This document shows positions 53,233-63,043 of a stretch of DNA of 64,000 nucleotides, one piece after another (the first letter of the stretch is position 1; each line of letters starts with the position of its first letter). The stretch comes from Alternaria dauci. Taxonomy: Eukaryota > Ascomycota > Dothideomycetes > Pleosporales > Pleosporaceae. Below the pieces are notes generated by a model. It was not told the DNA's origin and did no database searches. It was given only the letters and a program-made list of their open reading frames with translations. The translations under genes and the position numbers were made by a program. The stretch is taken from positions 2,170,001-2,234,000 of the forward strand of contig NC_091280.1 in NCBI RefSeq assembly GCF_042100115.1, written 5' to 3'.

Positions 53233-55946
53233 ATGAAGTTCTCGCACAGTCTGCAGTTCAATGCGGTGCCCGACTGGAGCAACCACTACATTGCCTACAG
53301 CAATCTCAAGAAGCAGTGCGTAGAGTGGGTGTAAGTAGAGAGAGAATGCTGACGGCTGCACAGAATCTACAGTCTCGAGACACAGCTCAACCAGAAGCAA
53401 GCGCACACCGACGCCGAGTCGTCACCACTCCTCAATGGCGACGCCGACGACCCAGACAAGGTCTTTACGAATACCCTCGACACGGAGCTAGAGCGCGTCA
53501 CGTCGTTTTACAAGCTCAAGGAAAATGAAATCTTCGACGAGATGGAGGCCCTGCTGCAGGACGAGGAGTCGTTTGAGCACCACCAGGCCGAGTACAACGA
53601 GGAGAACGAGAACGCGCCGCCGGGCAAGAAGATGCGCAGCGGGAGCGTCTTCAAGGCAATTGGCTTCCACCGGCCGCGGGCCATGAGCGGCGCAAGCGGA
53701 CGCTCGACCGACCACGGCGCAGACGGCGACGCTTCCAACGACGATTCCGAGGACGACGAAGCCGACGAGACGGCGCGGCTGCGTAAGAAGAGCCCAGACG
53801 GCCACCGGCGACGGAGACGCACAATCGACGAAGACATGGCAGCCTCGCATGTCTCGTCGCGGCGGAAAACGAGCGTCGCGTTTGAAGACTACAACGACAT
53901 GGCCTTTTCTGCGCTCTACGAGGAAGGCGTGTCGCTGAAGAAACGCCTCGTGAGCGTATACGTTCTCCTCTGCGAACTGCGCTCCTTTATCCAGCTCAAC
54001 AAGACCGGATTCGAAAAAGTGTTGAAAAAGTACGACAAGATTCTGGACCGCAAGCTGAAAAAGACGTATTTGAGTAAATACGTGTACCCGGCGTATCCCT
54101 TCCAGCAAAGCACCATGGACACGCTGACACGCAACCTCGAGCGCATAGAAGCCGCATACGCGCAAATCGGAACAAAAGGGGATATCGCCGAGGCGAAGCG
54201 CGAGCTCAGATTACATTTGCGTGAACACGTTGTTTGGGAGCGGAATACCGTGTGGCGCGAGATGATTGGTATCGAGCGGAAAGCGCAGGCGGCGAATATT
54301 GGCATCAGTCATACGCTGCTGGGGCGCGATACGACGGGCGGGAAGGTGCGAAGGCAGGGCGACGATGTGGAGCCGGATATGAAGGAGGTGGATACGCCGA
54401 TTGGGCGGTATAGGTGTCCGCAGTGGTTGCTGAGCAGGACGTTTTGGATCCTGTTGGCTTGTATTGCTGTGTTTGTGGTGTTGCTTGTGGTGCCGATTAT
54501 GGAGGCGCCGGAGCAGCAGAATTGTTTGGCCATGGTTATTTTTGTTAGTTTGCTGTGGGCTACAGAGGTATGGTGCATGTTTTGTTTGTTGAACTTTGGA
54601 GCGTTTTTGGCTAATGGTGTACGACAGGCTATACCGCTCTTTGTCACGTCTCTGCTGGTTCCTTTCCTGGCTGTCACGCTGAATGTCGTCCGCAGCGATG
54701 TGGAGCCTCACAAGCGTCTGGAATCGAAAGCGGCGGCGTCGTACGTCTTTTCTGCCATGTGGACGCCGGTCATCATGTTGCTGTTGGGTGGGTTTACCAT
54801 TGCGGCTGCGCTGTCAAAGTACAACATCGCCAAGATGATGGCGACGCTGGTGCTTAGCAAGGCGGGCACGAAGCCGCGGACTGTGCTGCTGGTGAATATG
54901 TTTGTCGCCATGTTTGCGAGTATGTGGATTAGCAATGTTGCTGCGCCGGTGCTTTGCTTCTCTATCATCCAGGTACGTCACCTTCTTGTATGAAATGTGG
55001 AAGTGTAGCTAACGTGTCACAGCCCATCCTGCGTAACCTGCCCGCAGACTCTGACATGACCAAAGCCCTGCTCATGGGCATCGCGCTCTCCTCCAACATT
55101 GGCGGTGCCGCGTCCCCTATCGCGTCTCCACAGAACCTCATTGCGCTGCAGAACATGCACCCGGAACCTTCATGGGGCGTATGGTTCTTCGTCGCCTTAC
55201 CCGTATGCATCATTTCCATCCTGCTCATCTGGGTGTTTCTGCTCGCTACATTCCAGCCCGGAAAGGGGCCCTCGATCGTTCCTATCCGGCCGCTCAAGGA
55301 CAGGTTCACAGGCGTACAGTGGTTCATCACCATAGTCACGATTGTAACAATCGTGCTATGGTGTGTCAGTCACCAGCTCGAAGCTACATTCGGCGACATG
55401 GGCGTCGTAGCCATTATTCCCATTGTCTTATTCTTCGGCACCGGCATCCTCACCAAGGAAGACTTTAACAACTTCCTCTGGACCATCATCATCCTCGCTG
55501 CCGGCGGTCTTTCGCTAGGCAAAGCGGTAAATAGCTCCGGCCTCCTCCACACCATCGCGCTCTCCATCACCGCAGGCGTAGAGGGCATGAGTCTCTACGG
55601 CGTCCTCGTCACCTTCTGCGCACTCATCCTTGTCGTCGCAACGTTCATATCGCATACCGTCGCCGCACTCATCGTGCTGCCCCTCGTCCAGCAGGTCGGG
55701 CAGCAGATGGCGGAACCGCATCCGAATTTACTCGTCATGGGCGCGGTGCTCATGGCGAGTGGGGCGATGGGGTTGCCGACGTCTGGGTTCCCGAATATGA
55801 CGGCCATTATGATGGAGGATCAGAGGACGGGGCAGAGGTATCTGGCTGTTAAGCATTTTTTGACCAGGGGTGTGCCGGCGAGTTTGATGACGTTTGGGGT
55901 TATTGTTACGGTGGGGTATGGGTTGATGCTTGCGGTTGGGTTTTAG
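53233..55946 (+). CDS. Low-affinity phosphate transporter with SPX domain (Pho87/Pho90-like)
   Basis: Plasma-membrane transporter that imports phosphate; the cytosolic SPX domain senses inositol pyrophosphates and restrains uptake. Exons 53233-53315, 53364-54567, 54628-54972 and 55023-55946 give 851 residues. The N-terminus MKFSHSLQFNAVPDWSNHYI begins the SPX domain, which ends near FPFQQSTMDTLTRN-type segments. Then the SLC13-type transport domain follows with about 12 helices, including the SNIGGAASPIASPQN-type loop. The third exon boundary is hidden: the 60-base stretch 54568-54627 has no stop codon, but GTATGG..CGACAG splicing restores LLWATE joined to AIPLFVTSLLVPFLAV, the family sequence. 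Unspliced it would insert about 20 non-family residues. G-rich DNA follows the stop. Confidence 0.9.
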
Positions 55947-55989
55947 GGGGATTGTGGGGGAGGGGAAGAGAGAGGGTGGTGGGTGGGGG
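55946..55989 (+). other. G-run cluster, possible G-quadruplex, 3' of the transporter
   Basis: Six runs of three to five G lie within 44 bases immediately after the stop codon. The number and spacing of runs suit a G-quadruplex in DNA or in the mRNA 3' UTR. Formation is inferred from composition only. Confidence 0.45.
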
Positions 55990-56360
55990 TGTTATAGACT
56001 GGGGTTTTTTTTAAAAAAAATAAAATAAGGGAAGGGTTGTTGGGTGCATTTTAGCGTGGGTTGGCAAATCGAGGTTTCGCGTCTTTTTGGGATATTTTGG
56101 CGGGCTGTGAGTGTTGTGACTCTTTATCGACTAAGGCATTGTTGGTGTTGGTACTGGTATTGCTTGGTACCGTGCCCCGCACGGATGTGTATATACTAAC
56201 ATGTATTGTAGGAAAAGACCGCATTCCGCTCTACCCATTGTATGACTCTCTATCAAAGGATTGTTACAAGGAAAATAACGTGCTGGGCATGAACATGTCT
56301 AAAAGCAATAAAAGAGACTGGATCCATGAAGGTGACTGACCTTCTGACACCTTCTTTGCC
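55990..56360. other. Intergenic, convergent 3' ends
   Basis: Includes an A/T-rich stretch near 56007-56030. Nothing else is seen apart from weak short frames. Confidence 0.35.
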
Positions 56361-57005
56361 TCATTCTCCATTCCAAAGTATACTTTCTTCGCCCGCCATC
56401 CAGGCACGAGAAATCTCGACAGTCTTCCTATCGTCCTTGAACATTGCCTTCAACCTGTCACTACCATAGTCTCTCACCGCCCTTTCACAGCTATCGCAGA
56501 CCTGATTCGCGACGTCCACACGCCCGCATGGGGTCTCAAACACACTCATTTTAGGATTTGTTTCCTGTAGCACTTCGTTCCTCGCAAGCCTTGCCTTCTT
56601 CATGAGAATGACGAACTGAGAGTATCTCGCCTCTTTGTCATCAGGATCTGGAAGTGTATCAGTAGTCTTTATACACTTTGCAAACTTGATCTGTAGCCAT
56701 GCGCACAAGTCTTGTTCGTCTTCGTTTCGCTTGACCCATAGTTCAAGGTAGCTTCTGCGATCCATGACGGCTTCTCCATTGGTGTAGTCAGCTTGATCGT
56801 TTCTCAATGCTTCAGGATCTTGCATCGCTATGAGTTCGTCTATTCTCGTCAAGGGAACGATGGGGTGTGAAGTTCGGCAGCTTCGGCAGAGCGTTGTGCC
56901 CTCTTCTTTTGTACTTTCCGATCGGACACAGATTGGAGATCCCCCACTTTTGCACGTCATTTGTTCGGCCTGCTGTGTGCCGTAGTGTGCTTGTGGTGGC
57001 GCCAT
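56361..57005 (-). CDS. Cysteine-rich orphan family, member D (214 aa)
   Basis: Intronless minus-strand gene, start ATG at 57005. N-terminal finger C18-x7-C26-x13-C40-x2-C43. The second module is partial: C101AWL with C111, then a separate C160-x9-C170-x2-C173 with the same closing spacing as members A and B (CGRVDVANQVCDSC compares with CGTVRHRGQLCARC in member B). The segment after finger 1 (SHPIVPLTRIDEL) parallels the DPxxL segment of A and C. No signal peptide. A TATAAA box lies 180 bases upstream (57185-57190 on the minus strand). Roughly 10 kb from member C, so not strictly tandem. Confidence 0.72.
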   Translation of the reverse strand: MAPPQAHYGTQQAEQMTCKSGGSPICVRSESTKEEGTTLCRSCRTSHPIVPLTRIDELIAMQDPEALRNDQADYTNGEAVMDRRSYLELWVKRNEDEQDLCAWLQIKFAKCIKTTDTLPDPDDKEARYSQFVILMKKARLARNEVLQETNPKMSVFETPCGRVDVANQVCDSCERAVRDYGSDRLKAMFKDDRKTVEISRAWMAGEESILWNGE

Positions 57006-57737
57006 TGTGTTTTCTGTTTTACGTTTTCTTTCCGTTGTATTGATGTGATACGTCTCTTGTGGTGGGAAACTCCCGAGGTCGAAATTGGATGTGATTGAAG
57101 TTTTCAGAACTTGCTTTGGTGTGTTTGAGGTGGTGGGTGTGCTGTTCTGGTGTCTTTTTTTCAGAACTGTCTTTTGGCAGGCTCTTTATACTTGCCCATA
57201 CTTTGACAGTCATGGCTGTGACTTGCTGATATGAGCTGCTTCATGACTACCAGAAGCAACAGACCACGATACAGTCTGTACCCAGTGAACTGGAGGAGCA
57301 GAAGTCATACGTTCACTATCCTATCGAGTCAATGGCATATGAAAGACTCATGGTGGGGCGGATTCGCCAGCTGATGGCTTCAAGATACCTGAGCACTGTC
57401 GGTCTTTGCTAAACGACACTTCGTAACGGCATGTGTTATGACTGAGGAGAGAATCCCGCATCATTCATGAGTACCTGGGTATATCATACCTGCAAGGTCC
57501 ATTCTCAATACGTCCACGAGTCGCAGCGGCCTTAACATGAGCATGGAAGAGGGGGAGATATGTTGACTTACCAACCGGGTACTTCAGTCCTCATAGTGGT
57601 AACTCTTGGTCGGCCCCAGGACGAGCATCTCATACTGATCGTTTCAGGTGCGCATAAAGAACCTCACCACACACGCGATACTAATTACGTGTGTAGGTAT
57701 GGAAGTCTGAGCTAAAATCGCCAAGTCCTCTTGATCG
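57006..57737. other. Intergenic region
   Basis: Contains the TATA box of member D and nothing else recognisable. Confidence 0.35.
57185..57190 (-). promoter_or_regulatory. TATA box of cysteine-rich member D
   Basis: TATAAA on the minus strand, 180-185 bases before the ATG at 57005. Confidence 0.45.
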
Positions 57738-58004
57738 CTACCTAGGTATACTGGCTCCGACGAAAATGCGACAATGCACTGAGTTACTGTCGCTGTTCAA
57801 GTACCCCATTCGCGTAGTAGGCGATATCGAACACAGCCCAATGACTGTTGTCATAAATAGGCCTCCACCAGGAGACCCAAAGGCGACTCTACACACTCGT
57901 GCAGCAGGCGTTGTGGTCCCGGCAGGGTCCGTATGTCCATGCGTAAGCAGGATGATACCAAAAATCATAGCAAATATTGACTTCTGCATTGTGATAGTTG
58001 CCAT
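57738..58004 (-). CDS. Small secreted protein candidate (88 aa)
   Basis: Intronless frame from the ATG at 58004. The N-terminus has a charged start and a hydrophobic core (MQKSIFAMIFGIILLTHG), typical of a signal peptide. The mature part, about 65 residues, has three cysteines (CRVAFGSPGGG, LCSIS and HCRIF). No family is recognised. Small size, leader and cysteines fit the general definition of an effector-type or antimicrobial-type secreted protein, but this is compositional inference. Not known to be expressed. A short frame of this size can arise by chance, so confidence is moderate. Confidence 0.45.
   Translation of the reverse strand: MATITMQKSIFAMIFGIILLTHGHTDPAGTTTPAARVCRVAFGSPGGGLFMTTVIGLCSISPTTRMGYLNSDSNSVHCRIFVGASIPR
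57739..57748. promoter_or_regulatory. TACCTAGGTA palindrome, copy 3
   Basis: Perfect palindrome at the 3' end of the small secreted-protein frame. Confidence 0.4.
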
Positions 58005-58343
58005 AGGAGTTGTGCCGCAGTAGCAGCCTTATCCAGGTAACCGAAGTGGGTACCTACGTCAGCTTACGTACCTTGGCGCCACTTCGTAGACTGTTCGTGC
58101 CCAAGGACAGCATCATTATTCGATTCTCACTTTCTTGATATCCTGTATTTCAAGGCGGTTTAATCTAACAGCAACCAATATACACCATGAGCATACTGCC
58201 GAGGCGATACCTAGGTACGATGAGCGCTGTACAGACCCGGCCCCCATGCAGTCAGCACCTGGGTAATGTTACAATGGCGTTGTACGACCTCAGCCACCCA
58301 GATAGAGCCTTGCATCTGTGCGGAGGATTGATAACCGTGCCGT
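58005..58343. promoter_or_regulatory. Divergent promoter region
   Basis: Holds TACCTAGGTA copy 4 (58208-58217). No gene. Confidence 0.4.
58208..58217. promoter_or_regulatory. TACCTAGGTA palindrome, copy 4
   Basis: Perfect palindrome about 127 bases before the ATG at 58344. Confidence 0.4.
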
Positions 58344-60766
58344 ATGATAGCCCCTTATAACGCAGCTGTTTCTGCTCTTCGCTGTTCTTCTGCTCCACCA
58401 GACGCCATGGAAGAGTCAACCTGCGCACCAACTGTGAGCGACGGTTTTGGTTCACCACACAGCGACATGGACGACGCACCAAGCAACCCCCGACCTCCGT
58501 CTCAGGACCAAGATCTTCATATGTTTCTTAGATATGAGGACGTCCGTCCGGTGCATGCAAGTGCATCTACACCTGAGCCGGAACAGCAGATGGAGAGTGG
58601 GAGCACAGATTCTATCAAGACTTCGAGTCCAGCAAGTATCTTGGACCAACCGAACGTAACACAGTGTTCTTCAACCAAGGGTGATACCCGTATTAAGACG
58701 TTTTGGAAGACTGTAGGCACGATTATCGGATTCTTTTTCATAGGTCAGCCCATATGGTCCGCGTTCACCTCTGTCTGTATTGATTCATTCTAGCACTCTC
58801 CGCCGCGATAATTCACTATATGATCGTGAAAAATCTACACGGAAAACTGGTTGACGCGAGCTTTTTCACGCAGACACAGATCTCCGCAATCTCAGTATTG
58901 TTGAGCACAATCTTCAAGGCCGCCCTTACCGCTAGCATAGGCACATGCTTTGCGCAACACCTATGGTATCTCCTCCGCAGCTCGGCGATGTCCCTTTCAA
59001 CTGTCGAAATGCTCTTCGTTATCCGCACAAACATACTTGCCTTGATTAATCCACAAGGAGTATGGAGAGCGCCTTTCCTGTTTCTTATGGCCCTTCTCAC
59101 CTGGGGTCTTGGGATCGCAACGATTTATCCCGCAGGAGCGCTGATTGTAGCCTTCGAAGCCCATACTTTCACTGAAACTCACAATATGTCTGTGATGAAC
59201 CCGCCTGTTCCACCACATCTGGACTTCATTGGAGATGACCCCTTTCCGACATTAAGCTCAGGTACCTTGGGGAACATGGCTCTGGGTGAACCTGTCGGCT
59301 CAAAACTTCCTCATGTACCTGAGTCCCGTTATTGGTTCTACGAGTAAGTTGAGTGCCTCGATATATTGGTGGATACTGAGTTCGCAGGGGACCGGCGCAC
59401 AAATTAGTGTACCTTGCACGGGCGATTATGTTCAACAATCAGATGTTCACTCTTCCAGGTCATCCAGGAGAGAATTCAACGTACAATCTAGGATTTAGAG
59501 GGCCAAGCTTCAAATGTACTAATTCGCAGTACAACCGCACTATCCTTCTAGGTTACAAGCCAAGGGAAAGCCTTCAGGGATTGATTTTCGAATCCGAATG
59601 GGATCGAGTTCAACTGAAGTATTCGCTGAAGCATAACGATATATTGACGTATACTGCACAGCGCAATCTCAACGGTACTATAGCATGGAATGCATATACT
59701 GCAACCAAAGAACAGATTTGTGAAGCCAAGTCTGCACTCTACAATGTCACCACCACATTTCCGCGCGGCGTGCAAACAGTGGAGTACTCTCTAAGCGACG
59801 AACAACCACTCGCAAAACAGATGGATATATATGAAGAAGGTGGATTGCTCCTTGCACTACCACCAGAAACTCACGCACTCGAGAAATGGTACCAAGATCT
59901 ATCAACGGCTTTACCAATCGCCAATCAATGGGCAATTTTGGATGCGCTGCTGCCACTTGTCGAGGGAGTGTGCGTCGACGAAGCGCTAATACCCTCACTT
60001 GTGTCACTTTCGCCAATCTATCCCCCTCTGGAGAGACCATTCGGGTATTCAACTAACGACAAGTGTCAACAGAGTGAGGAATCATCGGGTGAAACAATCA
60101 CTTATGATTGTGGCAAATGGTCTTTGGGCATGCTAGTCAGTAACAAGGATGAAGAAAATGAGTTTAAGCCTGGCGACTAATTCGCAAAAATACATATAGA
60201 GCTGTCAGCCTGAATCCTTACTAGAAGGTACCATTTTCCACACGGATCGCTTTAATTCCCAACGCCTCCCACCAGGGCGTACTCGTTACTACGACCCAAG
60301 ATCCAAGCTCAGCCTGACTGAAGCCATGCTGAATGAAGCTTTGGCGAATATTACAATATCTGCGATCTCTCTCCGCAATTGGTGGGACATGGTGCCTGTA
60401 ACGCGCACGAGGTATCTTAGTACTTATATACTTAGGAACCCGCTGAACCTCATCCTTCCATACAGTATCTGCCTTGTCACAGCAAGCATCTTCATCCTCA
60501 TTGCAATCTGGTCCTTATGGCGCAATCGCGCGTCTGCAGCCGATGGTGGCTTCCTTCAAATCATGTTGGCGACTGTGGGAAACAAGGAGATGAGTCGAAT
60601 CATGCTTGAAGAAGGCATAGCTACAATTGATGATATGTCTGACGAAGTGAAGAGCTTGAGGGTCAGATACGGGGAGTTAGCCTATGAAGACGTGCTGGGG
60701 GTACGACGCAAACGATATGGGTTTGGGACGGCGGACGAGATTATTGCGCAGGGGAAGAGAAGATGA
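58344..60766 (+). CDS. Multi-pass membrane protein of a lineage-expanded dothideomycete family
   Basis: Exons 58344-58743, 58794-59343, 59388-60139 and 60225-60766 give 747 residues. The N-terminus is disordered and cytosolic. Three or more helices follow (VGTIIGFFFIALSAAIIHYMIV, AISVLLSTIFKAALTASIG, APFLFLMALLTWGLGIATIYPAGALIV). A long extracellular domain rich in N-glycosylation sites and Cys follows, then a final helix (NLILPYSICLVTASIFILIAIW) and a cytosolic tail. The layout resembles a family often annotated in Pleosporales as formylmethionine deformylase-like; that name is not supported by any catalytic motif seen. The last junction is the weak point: the donor at 60140 (GTAACA) is poor, and the frame in exon 3 runs on to a stop at 60180. 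ATG at 58407 is an alternative start. Confidence 0.75.
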
Positions 60767-61023
60767 AAGTGTCTGGAGCCAGAGGTTCTGCGTGCCTTAC
60801 AACGCATCCGAGAAGCCTAGAGACCACGGGAAGTCTCGACCGTCCCTGTATTGCGATTGCAGTAGATAAAACATATTATCATTTGACTAAAGCTCCAAAC
60901 GCGACAAAACACGTCCACCGCGGGTACTTCGAAAACTTCTGCCCTTCAGATGCCGCTTGCTGTATCCTGCCGCGCTGTCAAAACTCGTCCACTTCTATAC
61001 AAGCCTTATCCCGTCCAATACCT
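60767..61023. other. Short intergenic region
   Basis: Between convergent genes; nothing seen. Confidence 0.3.
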
Positions 61024-61389
61024 CTAACTTGCCATCCACGAACTGACAATTGGGATGATCGCCGCCGCTCCAAAATGCGGCAACGCAAACCCGACCCCGG
61101 CATGCTTCATCGTAACCAACCCATCCACGACCCCATCTACCGCCAACATCGTGGCCATCAGTGAAACAGCTCTCACATCCCCTCGCTGCAAGAAGATTCC
61201 GGCGATGATGCCAAAAGTAAGGTTACGGCCACCCATACATTGAACGAAGCCGGATGCGAATGAGTCGGCTGAGACGGGCATGCCAAAACCGGCGGCGAAT
61301 GTGGTGGGTGCGAGCAGAGCGAAGAGGCCAGTGGATAAGAGAAAGCCTGTCATGCCGTAGTTGGCGAGGAGCTTGAGTTGTGTGGACAT
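61024..61389 (-). CDS. DUF4267-like small membrane protein (121 aa)
   Basis: Intronless. Four hydrophobic helices: NYGMTGFLLSTGLFALLAP, then FGMPVSADSFASGFVQCMGGRNLTFGIIAGIFL, VSLMATMLAVDGVVDGLVTM and PHFGAAAIIPIVSSWMAS. The GGRNLTFG segment and the PVSADS loop fit the fungal/bacterial DUF4267 pattern of small membrane proteins, some of which lie near dehydrogenases. No enzymatic residue is evident. The start is the ATG at 61389, with no signal peptide separate from the first helix. Function unknown. Confidence 0.8.
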   Translation of the reverse strand: MSTQLKLLANYGMTGFLLSTGLFALLAPTTFAAGFGMPVSADSFASGFVQCMGGRNLTFGIIAGIFLQRGDVRAVSLMATMLAVDGVVDGLVTMKHAGVGFALPHFGAAAIIPIVSSWMAS

Positions 61390-61395
61390 TCTGAG

Positions 61396-61590
61396 TTAGT
61401 GTCCCAAATATATGTTATTGCTGTTGTGGTTGGTACCGATCTCAAGGTATGTGATAGCGCGCCGGAAGTGCTGCAAAGCCTCGTTCAGTGGGAAAAATTC
61501 GTTTGGTTGATGGATAACAAGCTCGTTCAAGAGAAGGGCGATTGAGGTGAGGTAGGTACCATCAGGTAAGCGGTCTGGACGTGACGTCAT
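61396..61590 (-). CDS. Hypothetical short frame (64 aa), doubtful
   Basis: Open minus-strand frame 6 bases upstream of the DUF4267-like gene. It contains a helical stretch (YLTSIALLLNELVIHQ and EALQHFRRAITYLEI). Splicing into the downstream gene would be out of frame, so if real it is a separate small protein or an upstream frame on the same mRNA. No family recognised. Confidence 0.3.
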   Translation of the reverse strand: MTSRPDRLPDGTYLTSIALLLNELVIHQPNEFFPLNEALQHFRRAITYLEIGTNHNSNNIYLGH

Positions 61591-62104
61591 GATGTTCTTT
61601 CCATTACCGGGTCATTTCTGCTCCGACGTTCCAATTATCGCTCTCACCAAACCCTCATCACGATGAAACTGGCTTTCAAGCGGTTTTCATCAAACACAAT
61701 GACTTAGGGAGTCGGAAATTGGATACCAATGCTAGCTAAACATTGGAGTACCTGTCGCCAGCGAGAGAGCCGAGGCGCGCAGTAAGTCCTCCTGTATTTG
61801 GAAATCTTCATAGATGTCAGGAAAGTAAAGAGGTTGGAAATAGTGCCATTTATTCTGACATGGAGTTTAGGAAGTAGGGTAACGTTGTTCTGGACCGCTG
61901 CTGCGTTACGCTCTTTCTCAGGGCCGGCGATCTCAGCAAAGCAAAGACTGCACTAGAAGAATTACAGTAGCACGCTAACAGGTATACATTCTTTGATTTG
62001 GTATAGACGAATAGAAACAAAAGCTTGCATAGAGCAAAGACGATGGTCTAAATAAACATTCGATAACTAACAGACGTGTGTAAAGCTAACACACCGCTAG
62101 ATAA
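61591..62104. other. Intergenic region
   Basis: Includes the 3' flank of the secreted GPI-type gene. No further feature. Confidence 0.35.
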
Positions 62105-63043
62105 CTACATTCCAAGCAAAGCCGCTACAATAAATATTGGCGCCTGTCGAAGGTTAGACTATGCACTACCGTAGTTTATTCTGTACTCACCATCAAACGC
62201 CCGTTCATTGTGCTCTGCAGAGCAGAACCAGTTTCTGTCCCAGCGAAAGTTGGAATAGTCCCGGTAGGCTCTGCCTGAACAGTCGCAGTCCCGAAGTCGG
62301 ATGTCGCCTCAACCGCCATCATAGTAGCATAAACCGAGCTACAGAACCCTGCGTTGCTCGCTAACTCTGCAGCAATGGTTGGTTCTACCGTGCCCGCATA
62401 GACGGAACATGAAGCAAACGGATCATCGAAGGCATCACCGACCTAAGATGTGGGTGTACGAAATCAGTATATGTCTCATGTTCAGTCTGCACAAGGAAAT
62501 GTCTTACCCATTGCGGGTCATCCATGCTTGGCCAGTCGATACACAGGCAGAGAGCGGCTTCTTCATCGGTAAGGTCCACAGATTGCCACGCGGAGAAGAT
62601 GGAGGTACAGACGTCTACAGTGACCAATGCTCGGTAGCAAGATGAACAAGCCGAGTCATCGCTACTGCAGATTGTTTCAGGACTGTCCTGGCGCGGTTGC
62701 ACGGCAGCTGTAGGGGCAGGGGTGATGAGGGGTCGTTCTGCAGCGACACGGCGATGGACTCTTGTTGGGAAGGAAGCTTTCATCGCCTGGCTTTGGAAGC
62801 GTTGATAGTTTACAGATGTAGGCGCTAATTGGATTAGGTTAGAACTTTTGTCTCGTTATTGGTGTGCAAAGATGTTATCATACCGAGGTCCTCTGGATTT
62901 TTGACAGCTTCAACTCCGACATCTACTACGAATCCACCGGGCTTCCGGATAAGATTGCCGCCGGCATTAAGTATAGCTCCTAAGTTTCCAAATGAACGCC
63001 CAATAAGAGTAAAGAGTATACCGGCCAAACGGAGGAGCCGCAT
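62105..63043 (-). CDS. Secreted GPI-type cysteine-rich protein
   Basis: Minus-strand exons 63043-62884, 62824-62508, 62442-62191 and 62143-62105 give 255 residues. The N-terminus MRLLRLAGILFTLIG looks like a signal peptide. The middle has a cysteine-rich core (TICSSDDSACSSCYRALV, VDVCTSIFSAW, ALCLCIDW, DPFASCSVYAGT, NAGFCSSVYAT), as in fungal surface proteins of unknown function. The last exon codes only APIFIVAALLGM and the stop, a short hydrophobic tail consistent with GPI addition after a Thr/Ser-rich spacer. All three introns restore frame. No enzymatic domain. Probably at the cell surface or wall; role in host interaction not shown. Confidence 0.78.

Noticed and set aside
60181..60224. 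Ending the membrane protein at the in-frame stop at 60180
   Set aside because: The downstream frame encodes a membrane helix and tail that fit the same protein; the junction is still uncertain.
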